64,000 bases of DNA, taken from an uncultured Bacteroides sp. GTDB lineage: Bacteria; Bacteroidota; Bacteroidia; Bacteroidales; Bacteroidaceae. The notes under the pieces were generated by a model. It was given only the letters and a program-made list of their open reading frames with translations, had not been told where the DNA came from and searched no databases. Shown here in pieces: positions 35,565 through 43,943 of the stretch. Position 1 is the first letter of the stretch. Every line of letters begins with the position of its first letter. A program made the position numbers and the translations under genes. The stretch is taken from contig NZ_OY782855.1 of the NCBI RefSeq assembly GCF_963678425.1, positions 744,001 to 808,000 on the forward strand. Reading direction: 5' to 3'.

Positions 35565-38500
35565 TATTTTGAATTTGTAATGATAACTAATTGATTATTC
35601 AGTTCTTTGTAGATAGAAAGAATCACGTCTACAATACGACTTGTAATCATAGGTTCTTCCTTATTGGCTTTAACACTCTCCATTATCCAGTCAGTACAAG
35701 GTATCTGATTGTGGCAAATCTTATTCCGAAGCTCCTTGAAATCTTCGTTTTCCAACTCACCAATTTCCTTAGACAGTTTCAGCTCATTCTTTGCATACTT
35801 CAAACAATAATAATGTTCAATGTATGGCTTGTTTCGTTCTACATCGGGAAGAGTTGTTTTTATCTGGTCAACATAGTTTGTACACAGAATCTTTTCAAAC
35901 TGATAAACTTGTTCCATCAATTCATTCCGCTTTAAATCGAACAGCTCCAGTTCATCCACCAGATTGCTGTTGGTGTACTTTTTCCCTTTTTCCTCTACTT
36001 CACCACTTTTTAATGTTCCAAGCTGTATATCCAAACCTTCGGGATAGTATTTAAGTAAGTTTTCCAATCGGCGGTCTTTCAGGAAACGGCGATACTCTCC
36101 ATAGCGCTTTATAGGAAGTTCGGCTACTACCCTTCTGCCCTGAATATTCCAACTTACTTTATTGTTGTTATCCAGCAGATTAGTACCCTCTTTTATGTTA
36201 TACCCCACAGAAACAATCTCGCTCTTTTTCAATGGATTTTCACTGTCTATCAGTTCCATTGCCATTAGAAACAGTACGCGGTCGTTAGTCTGGTTGGTAA
36301 GAATTTCCGATTCATTCTCCCTGATTCTTTTTGCTAACACCTTTCTTTTTTTCTGTTCATCCTCCGTTAAACGATTAAAATCGCCTTCCAGTATTTGCTC
36401 TTTCAACTTATTCCTTTCCACGTAAACAGGCTGTTCGCCACCTAAAGACTTATTATAATAACGTGGCAAGTTATAAAACGGTTGAGATTTACCCTCAAAG
36501 TATTGTTTTATCCAATAAGCAGCATTAGCACCCTTTTCGGGATTTTTTATCTTATACCCAATCCGCTCCATAGCCTGGGTTATTTCCTTATTAAAGAAAC
36601 CTGATGGTATAAAGATTGCTTCTCCATTGTAGTTGCGGGGAAAAGCATTACCATTTTCCAGTTTCAGAAAATATTCATTATCTATCAGTATTTCGGGAGT
36701 AATACTCTTTGATACTCCTTCAATCCATCTTTGTTTGTGTGAATAGTATTTTTTATAAAAATCATTCAAGTTACTACAAGTCTTTATTCCCTTTAAAACT
36801 TTGTAAAGGAAAGGATGCGAAAAAGCATTCTTATTTGTTGCATTTACTAAACCCGAAAGATAGCTTTCAATATCTTCTTTGTATACAGGATAGTAGGCAA
36901 GCATCTTTTGCAGCACATCAAATTCCATATTATTGATTTTCTGCTTGCACTCTATTTCTTTTCCCGCGTCTATTCCGCTCTTCACCATCTTGTTTACCAC
37001 CTTTGGCTTTATAAGGAAAACAATATCACGCGCCAATTCCTGTGCCATTTCACCCACCTTCAAACCGTTTGCCGGCAGCGGAGTTTCCTGTTTTAAAACT
37101 CGCTCTACCTTCTTTAAAGCAAACAGAGTTTCTCTGAGCATTCGTTTAAATCTCCTTTTTGCCTTGTCTTTTGCAGAACTTTCCTTATAGCAAAGAAGAT
37201 ATTCACGGCACACATCGGGCAGATTCTTTACTTCTATTCCATATCCCTGCTTATCCAGTTCCTCCTGAAGTAAAGCCGATAGCTGTTTTAAATTCTTCAG
37301 TCTGGCTTCATACTCATCATCTTTATCTTTTATTTTAAATAACGGAGTGAGTTTCTCACCATCATTCACAGGCTTTATGTTTCCTTTTTTAATATCGGCA
37401 AACAGTCTGTTCATGTTATCCAGATAGTTTTTCATCAACTCTTTGGGCGACTTCGTTGCACTGCCTTCCTTATAAAGACGATTGTAAAAGTAGAGAGCTC
37501 CAAGATCATAGGTGCTGATAATAGCATTGGGCTTTACATTTTCTTTAGGAACGGTATATTTTCCCCAAAGCTCAAAGTCAAAGAATAGTCCAATTCTATT
37601 GCCCACAATGCGATACTGAGGTGCATAATGCTCTACTACCGGTATATTTGTATAAAATTCATTAGCTGCATCAGTTTCAAAATGAGCAAGCTGATGAGTG
37701 GTTCGCATATCTTTTAGTATTTTGTGAGTACGCACTACGGTACTAATCTTCTTTATATGAGAATTGCTAGCTACACGTCTGCCCAATTGCAAGTGAGAAG
37801 TAATGCCATCCAGTGCCTGGCTTTTATCAAAGTAACGCAATGTAAAGTAAGGGAAACGATCATCGTAGCGTTTCATTACAGGCTCGGGTACTTCCGTTTC
37901 ACTATTGGCTACATCGCTCTTAAACTCTGCCTTAAATGTCTCTTTTTCTTTATTTTCAAGCACACTGTAGAGTGCATTGGGACAGCGGGCTATTTCATTA
38001 AGCATATCCAGTGCCACATCACTGCTTTCCAGTTTTGGATAAGGCAACCGGCAGCATAGCTGAGTAAATGTTTCGAGCGTAGCCCTGTGAGAGTTCTGCC
38101 CTCTATGCTTAAATCCTTTTATTCTTGAAAGAAACTGAAAGGCATGCTTCTTTTCGAGAAACAAACAAAGAAAAAAATAGATTCCGGTATTGGTCAATGT
38201 GCCATCTTCTGTCATTGCATAATACCCACTGTTATTAAGATGGTCGAAGTCTTCGGGAGAAAACTCAATCATGCGCTTTTGTGCCTTTTCTTTTGCAAAT
38301 ACAAATAGTTCTTGTATTTTGCTAATATCCTTTCTTTCCGGAGTGTAATTGTAATGATTGTTTTCATTCCGTATTTTATCGAGTATATCCAAATAAGCTT
38401 TTAAAGGTATATTTCCCATCTCTTGGGGATTATCGGCATAGAACCGTATAAATGGGCAATATTCTGTCAACAATTTGATGATATGTACATATTCATCAGC

Positions 38501-38710
38501 CTTTTTGTTTTTATTCGACAAAGAAGTAAATAAGGCGCATTTTTCAAGTTCATCTTCTGGCGTTTCTAGCTTTGTTTTGTAAACCTTCTCTTTAATTTCA
38601 TTGATGATAAGAAAAGCATTGTGTCGAGCCATATTGGCATAGTGAGCAAAATAATAAGGATTCTCATCGATAGTCATATAATTGCTTTGCTCTGTTATAT
38701 ATTCTTCCAT
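35564..38710 (-). CDS. cas13b: Cas13b, type VI-B CRISPR RNA-guided RNase
   Basis: Cas13b binds crRNA, cuts target RNA and then other RNAs nearby. The start is set at ATG 38710 (MEEYITEQSNYM, 1048 residues); a TTG at 38728 is in frame but overlaps the probable -7 element. HEPN1 carries Arg114-x4-His119 (RNENNH) and HEPN2 Arg995-x4-His1000 (RNKICH), one near each end, as is diagnostic for Cas13b. Size is in the family range (about 1100). Lys/Arg-rich central regions fit RNA binding. Both HEPN sites are intact, so it should be active. No cas1, cas2 or other cas gene is present. Confidence 0.97.
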   Translation of the reverse strand: MEEYITEQSNYMTIDENPYYFAHYANMARHNAFLIINEIKEKVYKTKLETPEDELEKCALFTSLSNKNKKADEYVHIIKLLTEYCPFIRFYADNPQEMGNIPLKAYLDILDKIRNENNHYNYTPERKDISKIQELFVFAKEKAQKRMIEFSPEDFDHLNNSGYYAMTEDGTLTNTGIYFFLCLFLEKKHAFQFLSRIKGFKHRGQNSHRATLETFTQLCCRLPYPKLESSDVALDMLNEIARCPNALYSVLENKEKETFKAEFKSDVANSETEVPEPVMKRYDDRFPYFTLRYFDKSQALDGITSHLQLGRRVASNSHIKKISTVVRTHKILKDMRTTHQLAHFETDAANEFYTNIPVVEHYAPQYRIVGNRIGLFFDFELWGKYTVPKENVKPNAIISTYDLGALYFYNRLYKEGSATKSPKELMKNYLDNMNRLFADIKKGNIKPVNDGEKLTPLFKIKDKDDEYEARLKNLKQLSALLQEELDKQGYGIEVKNLPDVCREYLLCYKESSAKDKAKRRFKRMLRETLFALKKVERVLKQETPLPANGLKVGEMAQELARDIVFLIKPKVVNKMVKSGIDAGKEIECKQKINNMEFDVLQKMLAYYPVYKEDIESYLSGLVNATNKNAFSHPFLYKVLKGIKTCSNLNDFYKKYYSHKQRWIEGVSKSITPEILIDNEYFLKLENGNAFPRNYNGEAIFIPSGFFNKEITQAMERIGYKIKNPEKGANAAYWIKQYFEGKSQPFYNLPRYYNKSLGGEQPVYVERNKLKEQILEGDFNRLTEDEQKKRKVLAKRIRENESEILTNQTNDRVLFLMAMELIDSENPLKKSEIVSVGYNIKEGTNLLDNNNKVSWNIQGRRVVAELPIKRYGEYRRFLKDRRLENLLKYYPEGLDIQLGTLKSGEVEEKGKKYTNSNLVDELELFDLKRNELMEQVYQFEKILCTNYVDQIKTTLPDVERNKPYIEHYYCLKYAKNELKLSKEIGELENEDFKELRNKICHNQIPCTDWIMESVKANKEEPMITSRIVDVILSIYKELNNQLVIITNSK

Positions 38711-38725
38711 ATTTCGATTTTTTAT

Positions 38726-38733
38726 CAAAAATA
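38726..38733 (-). promoter_or_regulatory. Candidate -7 element of cas13b
   Basis: Minus-strand TATTTTTG matches TAnnTTTG, 16 bp before the ATG at 38710. It supports the shorter start. The 122-bp gap to array 2 must hold both divergent promoters. Confidence 0.5.
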
Positions 38734-38792
38734 AAAAAATATACTATGATATGCTAATAAACTGAGTAAAAAGTGAATTTAAAATACTAAAA

Positions 38793-38829
38793 AGCCTGTA
38801 TTAGTCTAGTTTATTGATTAATACAGGCT
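38793..38829 (+). promoter_or_regulatory. Leader-end hairpin before array 2
   Basis: AGCCTGTATTAGTC pairs with GATTAATACAGGCT (14 bp, one G-U pair) around the 9-nt loop TAGTTTATT. It ends 3 bases before the first repeat. The loop agrees with that of the array 1 hairpin at 6 of 9 positions, while the stems differ in sequence. Confidence 0.75.
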
Positions 38830-38832
38830 ACT

Positions 38833-39198
38833 GTTGTTTTCACCCTCCAAATATAGGGCATTTACAACTATAAAGCTTCACGGTGGTAAGTTTGTACGGT
38901 TGTTTTCACCCTCCAAATATAGGGCATTTACAACAAAGTGGTACACCGAAATAACCAATATTCCGTTGTTTTCACCCTGCAAATATAAGGCATTTACAAC
39001 CAACAATAAACGGAAAAGTATTATGCATTGTTGTTTTTACCCTGTAAATATAGGGCATTTACAACTTATTGAGCAGAAAACAGACACGGTGACATTGTTG
39101 TTTTCACCCTGCAAATATAGGGCATTTACAACCAATGGCAACATGAACAACAACAATAAGTAGTTATTTCTACCCCACAAATATAGCAATAAAGAATT
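38833..39198 (+). CRISPR. CRISPR array 2 (type VI-B): 5 repeats plus a degenerate end repeat, 5 spacers
   Basis: 36-bp repeats start at 38833, 38899, 38965, 39030 and 39097. They begin GTTGTTTT, carry the core CCCTCCAAATATAGGG (CCCTGC or CCCTGT in the later ones) and end TTTACAAC. A degenerate repeat starts at 39163. Spacers are 29-31 bp. Orientation and polarity match array 1, but here the array diverges from cas13b. Repeats differ from array 1 at four consensus positions, two of which form a compensatory stem change. Confidence 0.96.
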
Positions 39199-39336
39199 TC
39201 AATCCAACCCAACCAACAAAATCTTCTCCTCCATAATCCAAAATCATCAATCCAATCCCCACCCAATCTCCCCCCAAACCCCAATAAATAAAATCCATTC
39301 ACCAATAAACCACCAACCATTCACCAATAATTTTTA
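39195..39336. other. 142-nt stretch without G on the plus strand, G-quadruplex motif on the minus strand
   Basis: From 39195 to 39336 the plus strand has no G. The C-runs at 39257, 39262, 39270 and 39279 (4, 3, 6 and 4 bases) read on the minus strand as four G-tracts with loops of 3, 5 and 1 bases, a standard quadruplex motif. CCATTCACCAATAA occurs twice near the end. No gene is seen from 39199 to 39545. Confidence 0.85.
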
Positions 39337-39473
39337 GTAAATATTTCGCATAAAACAGCGTTAAAAACTAAGCCTCTTTGTGCATGGCAAAAGCTGGTTG
39401 AAAATTCCGTATATCGGAAAAAATAGTGTTAAAAATAAATTGGATTTATGTTTTAAGAATGAATATTTATACT

Positions 39474-39488
39474 TACGTTTGCAAACGT
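39474..39488 (+). promoter_or_regulatory. Promoter with overlapping 14-bp palindrome
   Basis: TACGTTTG (39474-39481) matches the -7 element TAnnTTTG. ACGTTTGCAAACGT (39475-39488) is a perfect palindrome over it. This is a plausible promoter-operator for the 99-residue gene starting at 39546. Confidence 0.5.
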
Positions 39489-39545
39489 TTATAAAGTTTC
39501 TACTTTTAAACAAAACTAATTTAATAACAATAAAAAAAAGATCTA

Positions 39546-39845
39546 ATGACTATTTCAACAAGCGCTTATGAGTTTCAGCTCAAAGGATGTATCCGTTTAA
39601 CCAAATTGGCTGGAATGTATTTCCGTAACTGCTCGCGTGCCGATTTGGCCAGACGAATGTTTATTACTGCTATAGAAGAGGAGAAGGAGTTGTATGAGCA
39701 ACTCAAAGCTATCGGTTTTTCTTTTGATAATGAGACTGTTAAGCCCAAACAGGTTACACTGATAGTAAACTACTGGGGGTATCCGGACGATTTTATAATT
39801 AACGGCCACAGGAAAGAGCATTCGGCTCACGAAATGAACCTTTAG
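39546..39845 (+). CDS. Small conserved protein of the Bacteroides accessory cassette
   Basis: A 99-residue protein with a helical N-terminus (GCIRLTKLAGMYFRNCSRAD, FITAIEEEKELYEQLKAIGF) and a short C-terminal part. I do not recognise a named family. It is preceded by a good promoter with a palindrome, and followed by a long terminator at 39921, so it is an independent unit placed before the replication-type genes. Confidence 0.6.
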   Translation: MTISTSAYEFQLKGCIRLTKLAGMYFRNCSRADLARRMFITAIEEEKELYEQLKAIGFSFDNETVKPKQVTLIVNYWGYPDDFIINGHRKEHSAHEMNL

Positions 39846-39920
39846 CCCTTTGTACACCTGTATTTCTTTTCTTAAATGAACTAACACCCACAGGATTTAT
39901 ATTTTAATATAAATCTAATT

Positions 39921-39970
39921 CTAATATATTTCTTTGGCGCACATTGATCGGCACCAAAGAAATATATTAG
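39921..39970. terminator. Long hairpin terminator
   Basis: CTAATATATTTCTTTGG and CCAAAGAAATATATTAG form a perfect 17-bp stem, extended by GC pairs after one mismatch, and TTTTAT follows. The rest of the 403-bp gap before the next start at 40249 holds no gene. Confidence 0.85.
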
Positions 39971-40248
39971 TTTTATACCTCCCTATAATCCAACCACTTA
40001 CAAGCATTGTGCATCGGCACTTTGACAAGCGCTTTTCTTCATCGTAAAATTAAGACATAAAACGGCCGTTTTCCTCCTATACCAAGCTGCAAAAAAGTGA
40101 CAAAAGTGATTTTTTTGCTTAAAAGTGATTTTTCTGTCGAATCCTGCATTCACTATTTGGAGGCTATTGCATCTACACTTACTTTTGCTTCACGAAAAAC
40201 AAATAACAAAGTTTGCCAACTTTAAATTTTAATACTGAAATTACACTT

Positions 40249-40917
40249 ATGGAAAATGAAATTCTGCCTTTCGGGGCACTTACCAGTGGCTATGTGCTTA
40301 TACCCAAAAAGCTGCTTACGTATAATTTTAACAATAGAGACACCAGTTTATCTTACCTCGAAGCTTTCCTCACAGTGCTGGCCAAGGTAAATTTTGCGGA
40401 TAATGAGGCTACCATAAGCGGACGTAAGATAATGTGCAAGCGTGGGGAATCGCTGCTTTCATATCCTTCGTGGGCAAAATTATTTAACTGGACGGTGGGC
40501 AAAACACGCTGCTTTTTCAGGAAAATGGTGAAGGAGAAGCTTATTGCCATCATCCCCGTGATGTACAGGGTGAAGCTTATCAAGGTGACCGATTATGATG
40601 CGTTGACGGGTAAGCGGAAAACCGCGAAGAATATGGCTGCAGAGGATGTGTGCGCTCCGGAAATCTCCAAAGCGGAGAAGATTGCCCAAAAAGACCAGAA
40701 GTTCTATCAATTCTGGGATGCGTATCACAGAACAACGGGACTGGAGGCTAATGACATTGGCATGGCAATTATTCTCTGGAAGCGTCTTACAAAAGATGAA
40801 AAAGAGCTGGCCATCAGCAAAATTGAGCCTTATTGCAGGCGGATAAACAACACTCAGTTCTACAAAACTGCCGTCAATTACCTGAAAGCGAAATGTTTCT
40901 ATAACGAACGATTATAA
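40249..40917 (+). CDS. Replication-initiator-like protein with helix-turn-helix
   Basis: The start is set at ATG 40249 (MENEILPFGALTSGYVLIPK); the frame opens earlier at a TTG. A 222-residue protein whose N-terminal half fits a winged helix domain (LSYPSWAKLFNWTVGKTRCF). The C-terminal half (FWDAYHRTTGLEANDIGMAI) resembles the DnaD-type helical domain of phage/plasmid primosome proteins. The dnaB-type helicase follows after 21 bases, the expected partner. Confidence 0.62.
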   Translation: MENEILPFGALTSGYVLIPKKLLTYNFNNRDTSLSYLEAFLTVLAKVNFADNEATISGRKIMCKRGESLLSYPSWAKLFNWTVGKTRCFFRKMVKEKLIAIIPVMYRVKLIKVTDYDALTGKRKTAKNMAAEDVCAPEISKAEKIAQKDQKFYQFWDAYHRTTGLEANDIGMAIILWKRLTKDEKELAISKIEPYCRRINNTQFYKTAVNYLKAKCFYNERL

Positions 40918-40938
40918 ATTTAATACCTGAAAAACAAC

Positions 40939-42318
40939 ATGGAAAAAAATATTGTTTTGCCTTTTGATTGTGATTCCGAAGAAGTGGTACTTGGTGCCGC
41001 AATGCTCGAAGTGAAAGCGATGCCCGAAGTGGTTCAGTATCTTCGCCCGGAGATGTTTTACTATGATAATCACCGCATTATATTCACCGCCCTGATGCGC
41101 ATGTACAATGAGCGGAGAAACATTGACCTTATCACCGTGGCCGATGAGCTGCGCCGCCACGATGAGCTGGAGAAGGTGGGCGGTCCGTTTTACATCACCA
41201 AGCTGTGCAGTCAGGTGGCCAGCACGGCGCACCTTAGAGCCCATTGCCTCATTGTGAAGGACTTCTACCTGCGCCGGCAGGTGATTAAGGGGCTGAGCCA
41301 ACTGCTGGGCACGGCGCAGGACATGACGGTGGATCTGGCAGATGTGGTTTGTGACATTCAGGAACTGGCCACGCAGGTGGAGAAGGACGCGGTAAAGGCG
41401 GACAATGTGCGCAACATGGAGGTGCTGATGGACGACACGCTTACTCAGGCGAAAGGGCGTATGGAGAATTCGGCAAACGGGGTAACGGGCACCGATACGG
41501 GGCTTGCGGACCTGAACAAGATTACGGGCGGGTGGCAAAACGGCGATCTGGTGGTACTTGCCGCCCGTCCGGCCACGGGGAAAACCATGTTCTCTCTCTT
41601 CCTGGCCCGAATAGCGGCAAGGACCGGTGTGAATGCGGTATTTTTCAGCATTGAAATGCAGGGGGAACGACTGGGCGACCGGCTTATCCTGATGGAGAGT
41701 AATGTGAACCCCTACCGATGGCGAACAGGACAGACGGACGAAGCGGAATGGAACGAGGCGTACACCACGGCGGAGTCTCTGGCTGAACTGCCTATCATCG
41801 TAGATGATAATCCGTCAATGAGCATGGACTATATCCGCGCTCAGGCAAGGATGCTGAAAAGCCGGGGTAAGTGTGACATTATCTTCATTGATTACCTGCA
41901 GCTGAGCGACATGAAAGGCAGCGTAAAGGAGAACCGTAACCGTGAGCAGGAGGTTGCCACCGCTGCCCGCAAGGCAAAGCTTCTGGCTAAAGAGATGAAC
42001 TGTCCGGTAATTTTGCTAAGTCAGCTAAACCGTGAGGCAGAAAACCGTTACGGGGGAAAGCCGCAGCTGAGCGACTTGCGCGAAAGTGGCGCCATAGAAC
42101 AAGATGCCGACATTGTGGTGATGCTCTATCGCCCGGCGCTCTACAACATCCCTACCGACAAAGATAGCGGCTACCCCACCGAGGGACTTGGTGTGCTGAA
42201 CATTGCCAAGCATCGTAACGGAGAAACAGGAAATGTCTATTTCTCGCACAACAAGAGTATGACTAAGATCGTTGACTATGTGCCGCCTATGGAGTGGCTG
42301 ATGAAACAGGCTAAATAA
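40939..42318 (+). CDS. dnaB: DnaB-type replicative helicase
   Basis: A 459-residue hexameric 5'-3' helicase. The N-terminal domain shows the usual EEVVLGAAMLE and YDNHRIIFTALMRMY segments. The RecA-like motor has Walker A ARPATGKT near 210, the DYLQL motif (IIFIDYLQLSDM), QLNREAENR and a C-terminal ESGAIEQDADIVVMLYRP segment. It is probably an accessory paralogue, because it lies with HU-like and amidase genes in a cassette and its GC content is visibly higher than its neighbours'. A strong terminator lies 134 bp downstream. Confidence 0.92.
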   Translation: MEKNIVLPFDCDSEEVVLGAAMLEVKAMPEVVQYLRPEMFYYDNHRIIFTALMRMYNERRNIDLITVADELRRHDELEKVGGPFYITKLCSQVASTAHLRAHCLIVKDFYLRRQVIKGLSQLLGTAQDMTVDLADVVCDIQELATQVEKDAVKADNVRNMEVLMDDTLTQAKGRMENSANGVTGTDTGLADLNKITGGWQNGDLVVLAARPATGKTMFSLFLARIAARTGVNAVFFSIEMQGERLGDRLILMESNVNPYRWRTGQTDEAEWNEAYTTAESLAELPIIVDDNPSMSMDYIRAQARMLKSRGKCDIIFIDYLQLSDMKGSVKENRNREQEVATAARKAKLLAKEMNCPVILLSQLNREAENRYGGKPQLSDLRESGAIEQDADIVVMLYRPALYNIPTDKDSGYPTEGLGVLNIAKHRNGETGNVYFSHNKSMTKIVDYVPPMEWLMKQAK

Positions 42319-42451
42319 TTGTAATATTAATTATAATATTATTTGTATTTTTTTTTGCAGATAAAAAAATTAATGAATACATTTGCAGAACAAACGAAAC
42401 AAACCACCAACAGAGGTATTGTATATACCCTATTTTTCCTAACCAGAAGCG

Positions 42452-42486
42452 AATAGAAGAGTGTTATCACTCTTCTATTTTTTTAC
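42452..42486 (+). terminator. Terminator after dnaB
   Basis: AATAGAAGAGTG and CACTCTTCTATT pair perfectly (12 bp, 4-nt loop) and are followed by seven Ts. The rest of 42319-42605 is gene-free. Confidence 0.92.
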
Positions 42487-42605
42487 AATAACCCTTTATT
42501 ACTTCCCAATATAATTAGCTCTAAGATATTATACATTTTTCTTCTACTTTTGCATATTAATGTAAAATCAAATAAAACAAAGGGATAACACCGAGGGATA
42601 AGTTT

Positions 42606-42836
42606 CTAAGGCTCCCCCAGATAATCTGCAATAGCCTTAACCTGGCGTGGCGTATAAATGCGGTTACGATGATTATATTCCAAAGCGGAAAGCTCGGCTG
42701 TTAACTGACTGTTGCCGGCAATCCAGCGAGAAAGTGTACGCAGGGCGCAAGGGATGGTCTGGCCGGGATTGTAAAGACAGGCAAGTTCTGCCTTGGTGTA
42801 GGCACGAATTTCAAATACTTCTTCCGTTTTTATCAT
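42606..42836 (-). CDS. DUF4248 protein
   Basis: A 76-residue protein (EIRAYTKAELACLYNPGQTI, LRTLSRWIAGNSQLTAELSA) with a MerR-like helix-turn-helix appearance, matching DUF4248 proteins of Bacteroides. These are typically divergent from an HU-like gene, as here. Function is unknown; DNA binding is likely. Confidence 0.82.
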   Translation of the reverse strand: MIKTEEVFEIRAYTKAELACLYNPGQTIPCALRTLSRWIAGNSQLTAELSALEYNHRNRIYTPRQVKAIADYLGEP

Positions 42837-42983
42837 AAATACTTTTTTATTTTATTACTGTAAATATACTAAATTATGCCCTTTTTTCAAAGGTTTAACA
42901 GCAATAAAACGACATAGAGTTGTAACTAATTCACTATAATGCACTCTAATGCATTTAACTGTTTTACTCTACCCAAAGTGCCT

Positions 42984-42991
42984 TATATTTG
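42984..42991 (+). promoter_or_regulatory. Candidate -7 element of the HU-like gene
   Basis: TATATTTG matches TAnnTTTG. It lies 65 bp before the ATG at 43056, in the 219-bp divergent region with DUF4248. Confidence 0.5.
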
Positions 42992-43055
42992 TAGTGTTAA
43001 CAAGAAAGGATAAGAGCTCTTTACCGAAGTATTAATCAATTAAAATGTAAAAAAA

Positions 43056-43469
43056 ATGAGTGTTAAGTATTCTGTTGTTTTGAGAAAGAATCCGGCTAAG
43101 AGCGCGGAACCAGGAAAGTATTACGCACATGCACAGGCGTATGGTGAGATGGATTTTGATTCGCTTTGCGAAGAGGTAAACGGACGATGTACTGTAACCC
43201 GTGCGGATGTATCGGCGGTGCTGGAGAGTGTGCTTGATTCAATGAATAAGGGGTTGGCTAATGGTCAGATTGTTCGCCTGGGTAACTTTGGCAGTTTTCA
43301 GATTGGGGTGAGAAGCCACGGCGCTGCAAAAGAGAAAGAGTTTATCCCTACAATGATCCGCGGGACCAAAATTTCCTTCCGTCCGGGTAAATTGCTCACC
43401 AATATGCAAAAAACGCTTAACTATGCGCAAGTGGCGAAGTTGCCGGTGAAGGTAACCACCAATGTGTAA
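43056..43469 (+). CDS. HU-like DNA-binding protein (Bacteroidetes long form)
   Basis: A 137-residue histone-like protein of the HU-HIG type. It begins MSVKYSVVLRKNPAKSAEPG, has the dimerisation helices (VTRADVSAVLESVLDSMNKG) and the beta arm start (GQIVRLGNFGSFQIGVRSHG). Such proteins bend or coat DNA. In Bacteroides this gene is commonly followed by a small protein and an amidase, as here. Confidence 0.9.
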   Translation: MSVKYSVVLRKNPAKSAEPGKYYAHAQAYGEMDFDSLCEEVNGRCTVTRADVSAVLESVLDSMNKGLANGQIVRLGNFGSFQIGVRSHGAAKEKEFIPTMIRGTKISFRPGKLLTNMQKTLNYAQVAKLPVKVTTNV

Positions 43470-43506
43470 GTAAGTTCGGGTAGAAATCAATAAAAAAGCA
43501 AGAAGG

Positions 43507-43776
43507 ATGAAAATTATAGATGGAATTGTAAATATACTGCAAATAGTTCTTCCTTTTCTGAAAAAGAAGGATGCCAAGGAGATGCAGGACTTTACCGACC
43601 TGGTGAAAAGTCAGTTTGAATATCTGATGGAACAGGTTACCCGGTTTGAAAAGGATTACTTTGAACTTTCTGAAAAGGTGAAGCAGATGTATCAGGAAAT
43701 TATTACGCTGAATGCTCAGCTTAATACCGCTTTAAAAGGGCAATGCCTGGTTACAGTTTGTAAGGAAAGGAAATAA
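43507..43776 (+). CDS. Small coiled-coil protein with N-terminal hydrophobic segment
   Basis: An 89-residue protein. A hydrophobic N-terminus (GIVNILQIVLPFL) is followed by KKKD and a long amphipathic coiled coil (FEYLMEQVTRFEKDYFELSE). It lies between HU-like and amidase genes, in the place where a membrane-active helper of the amidase might be encoded. The holin-like role is inference. Confidence 0.6.
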   Translation: MKIIDGIVNILQIVLPFLKKKDAKEMQDFTDLVKSQFEYLMEQVTRFEKDYFELSEKVKQMYQEIITLNAQLNTALKGQCLVTVCKERK

Positions 43777-43943
43777 CCAATACAGGAGAAATCTCTTTAT
43801 ACAGGGATTTCTCCTTATTTTAGTACAATTAGCTTGCTGCAATTCGGGCAGCATTGAAAGTAAATAACGGCAAAGCCGGTAACAGACAAAGAGTTAAAAG
43901 GTAGATCCCCCCACCAACGGGGATGAATAACAGACAGAAAGAA

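Noticed and set aside
38710..38728. Longer cas13b start at TTG 38728
   Set aside because: It overlaps the -7 promoter match and would add only six residues; the ATG at 38710 is better placed.
38834..39163. 109-codon plus-strand frame inside CRISPR array 2
   Set aside because: The product is repeats of FSPxKYRAFTT from the direct repeats; this is an artefact of the array.
40912..41538. 208-codon minus-strand frame opposite dnaB
   Set aside because: It is an antisense shadow caused by the higher GC of the helicase gene.
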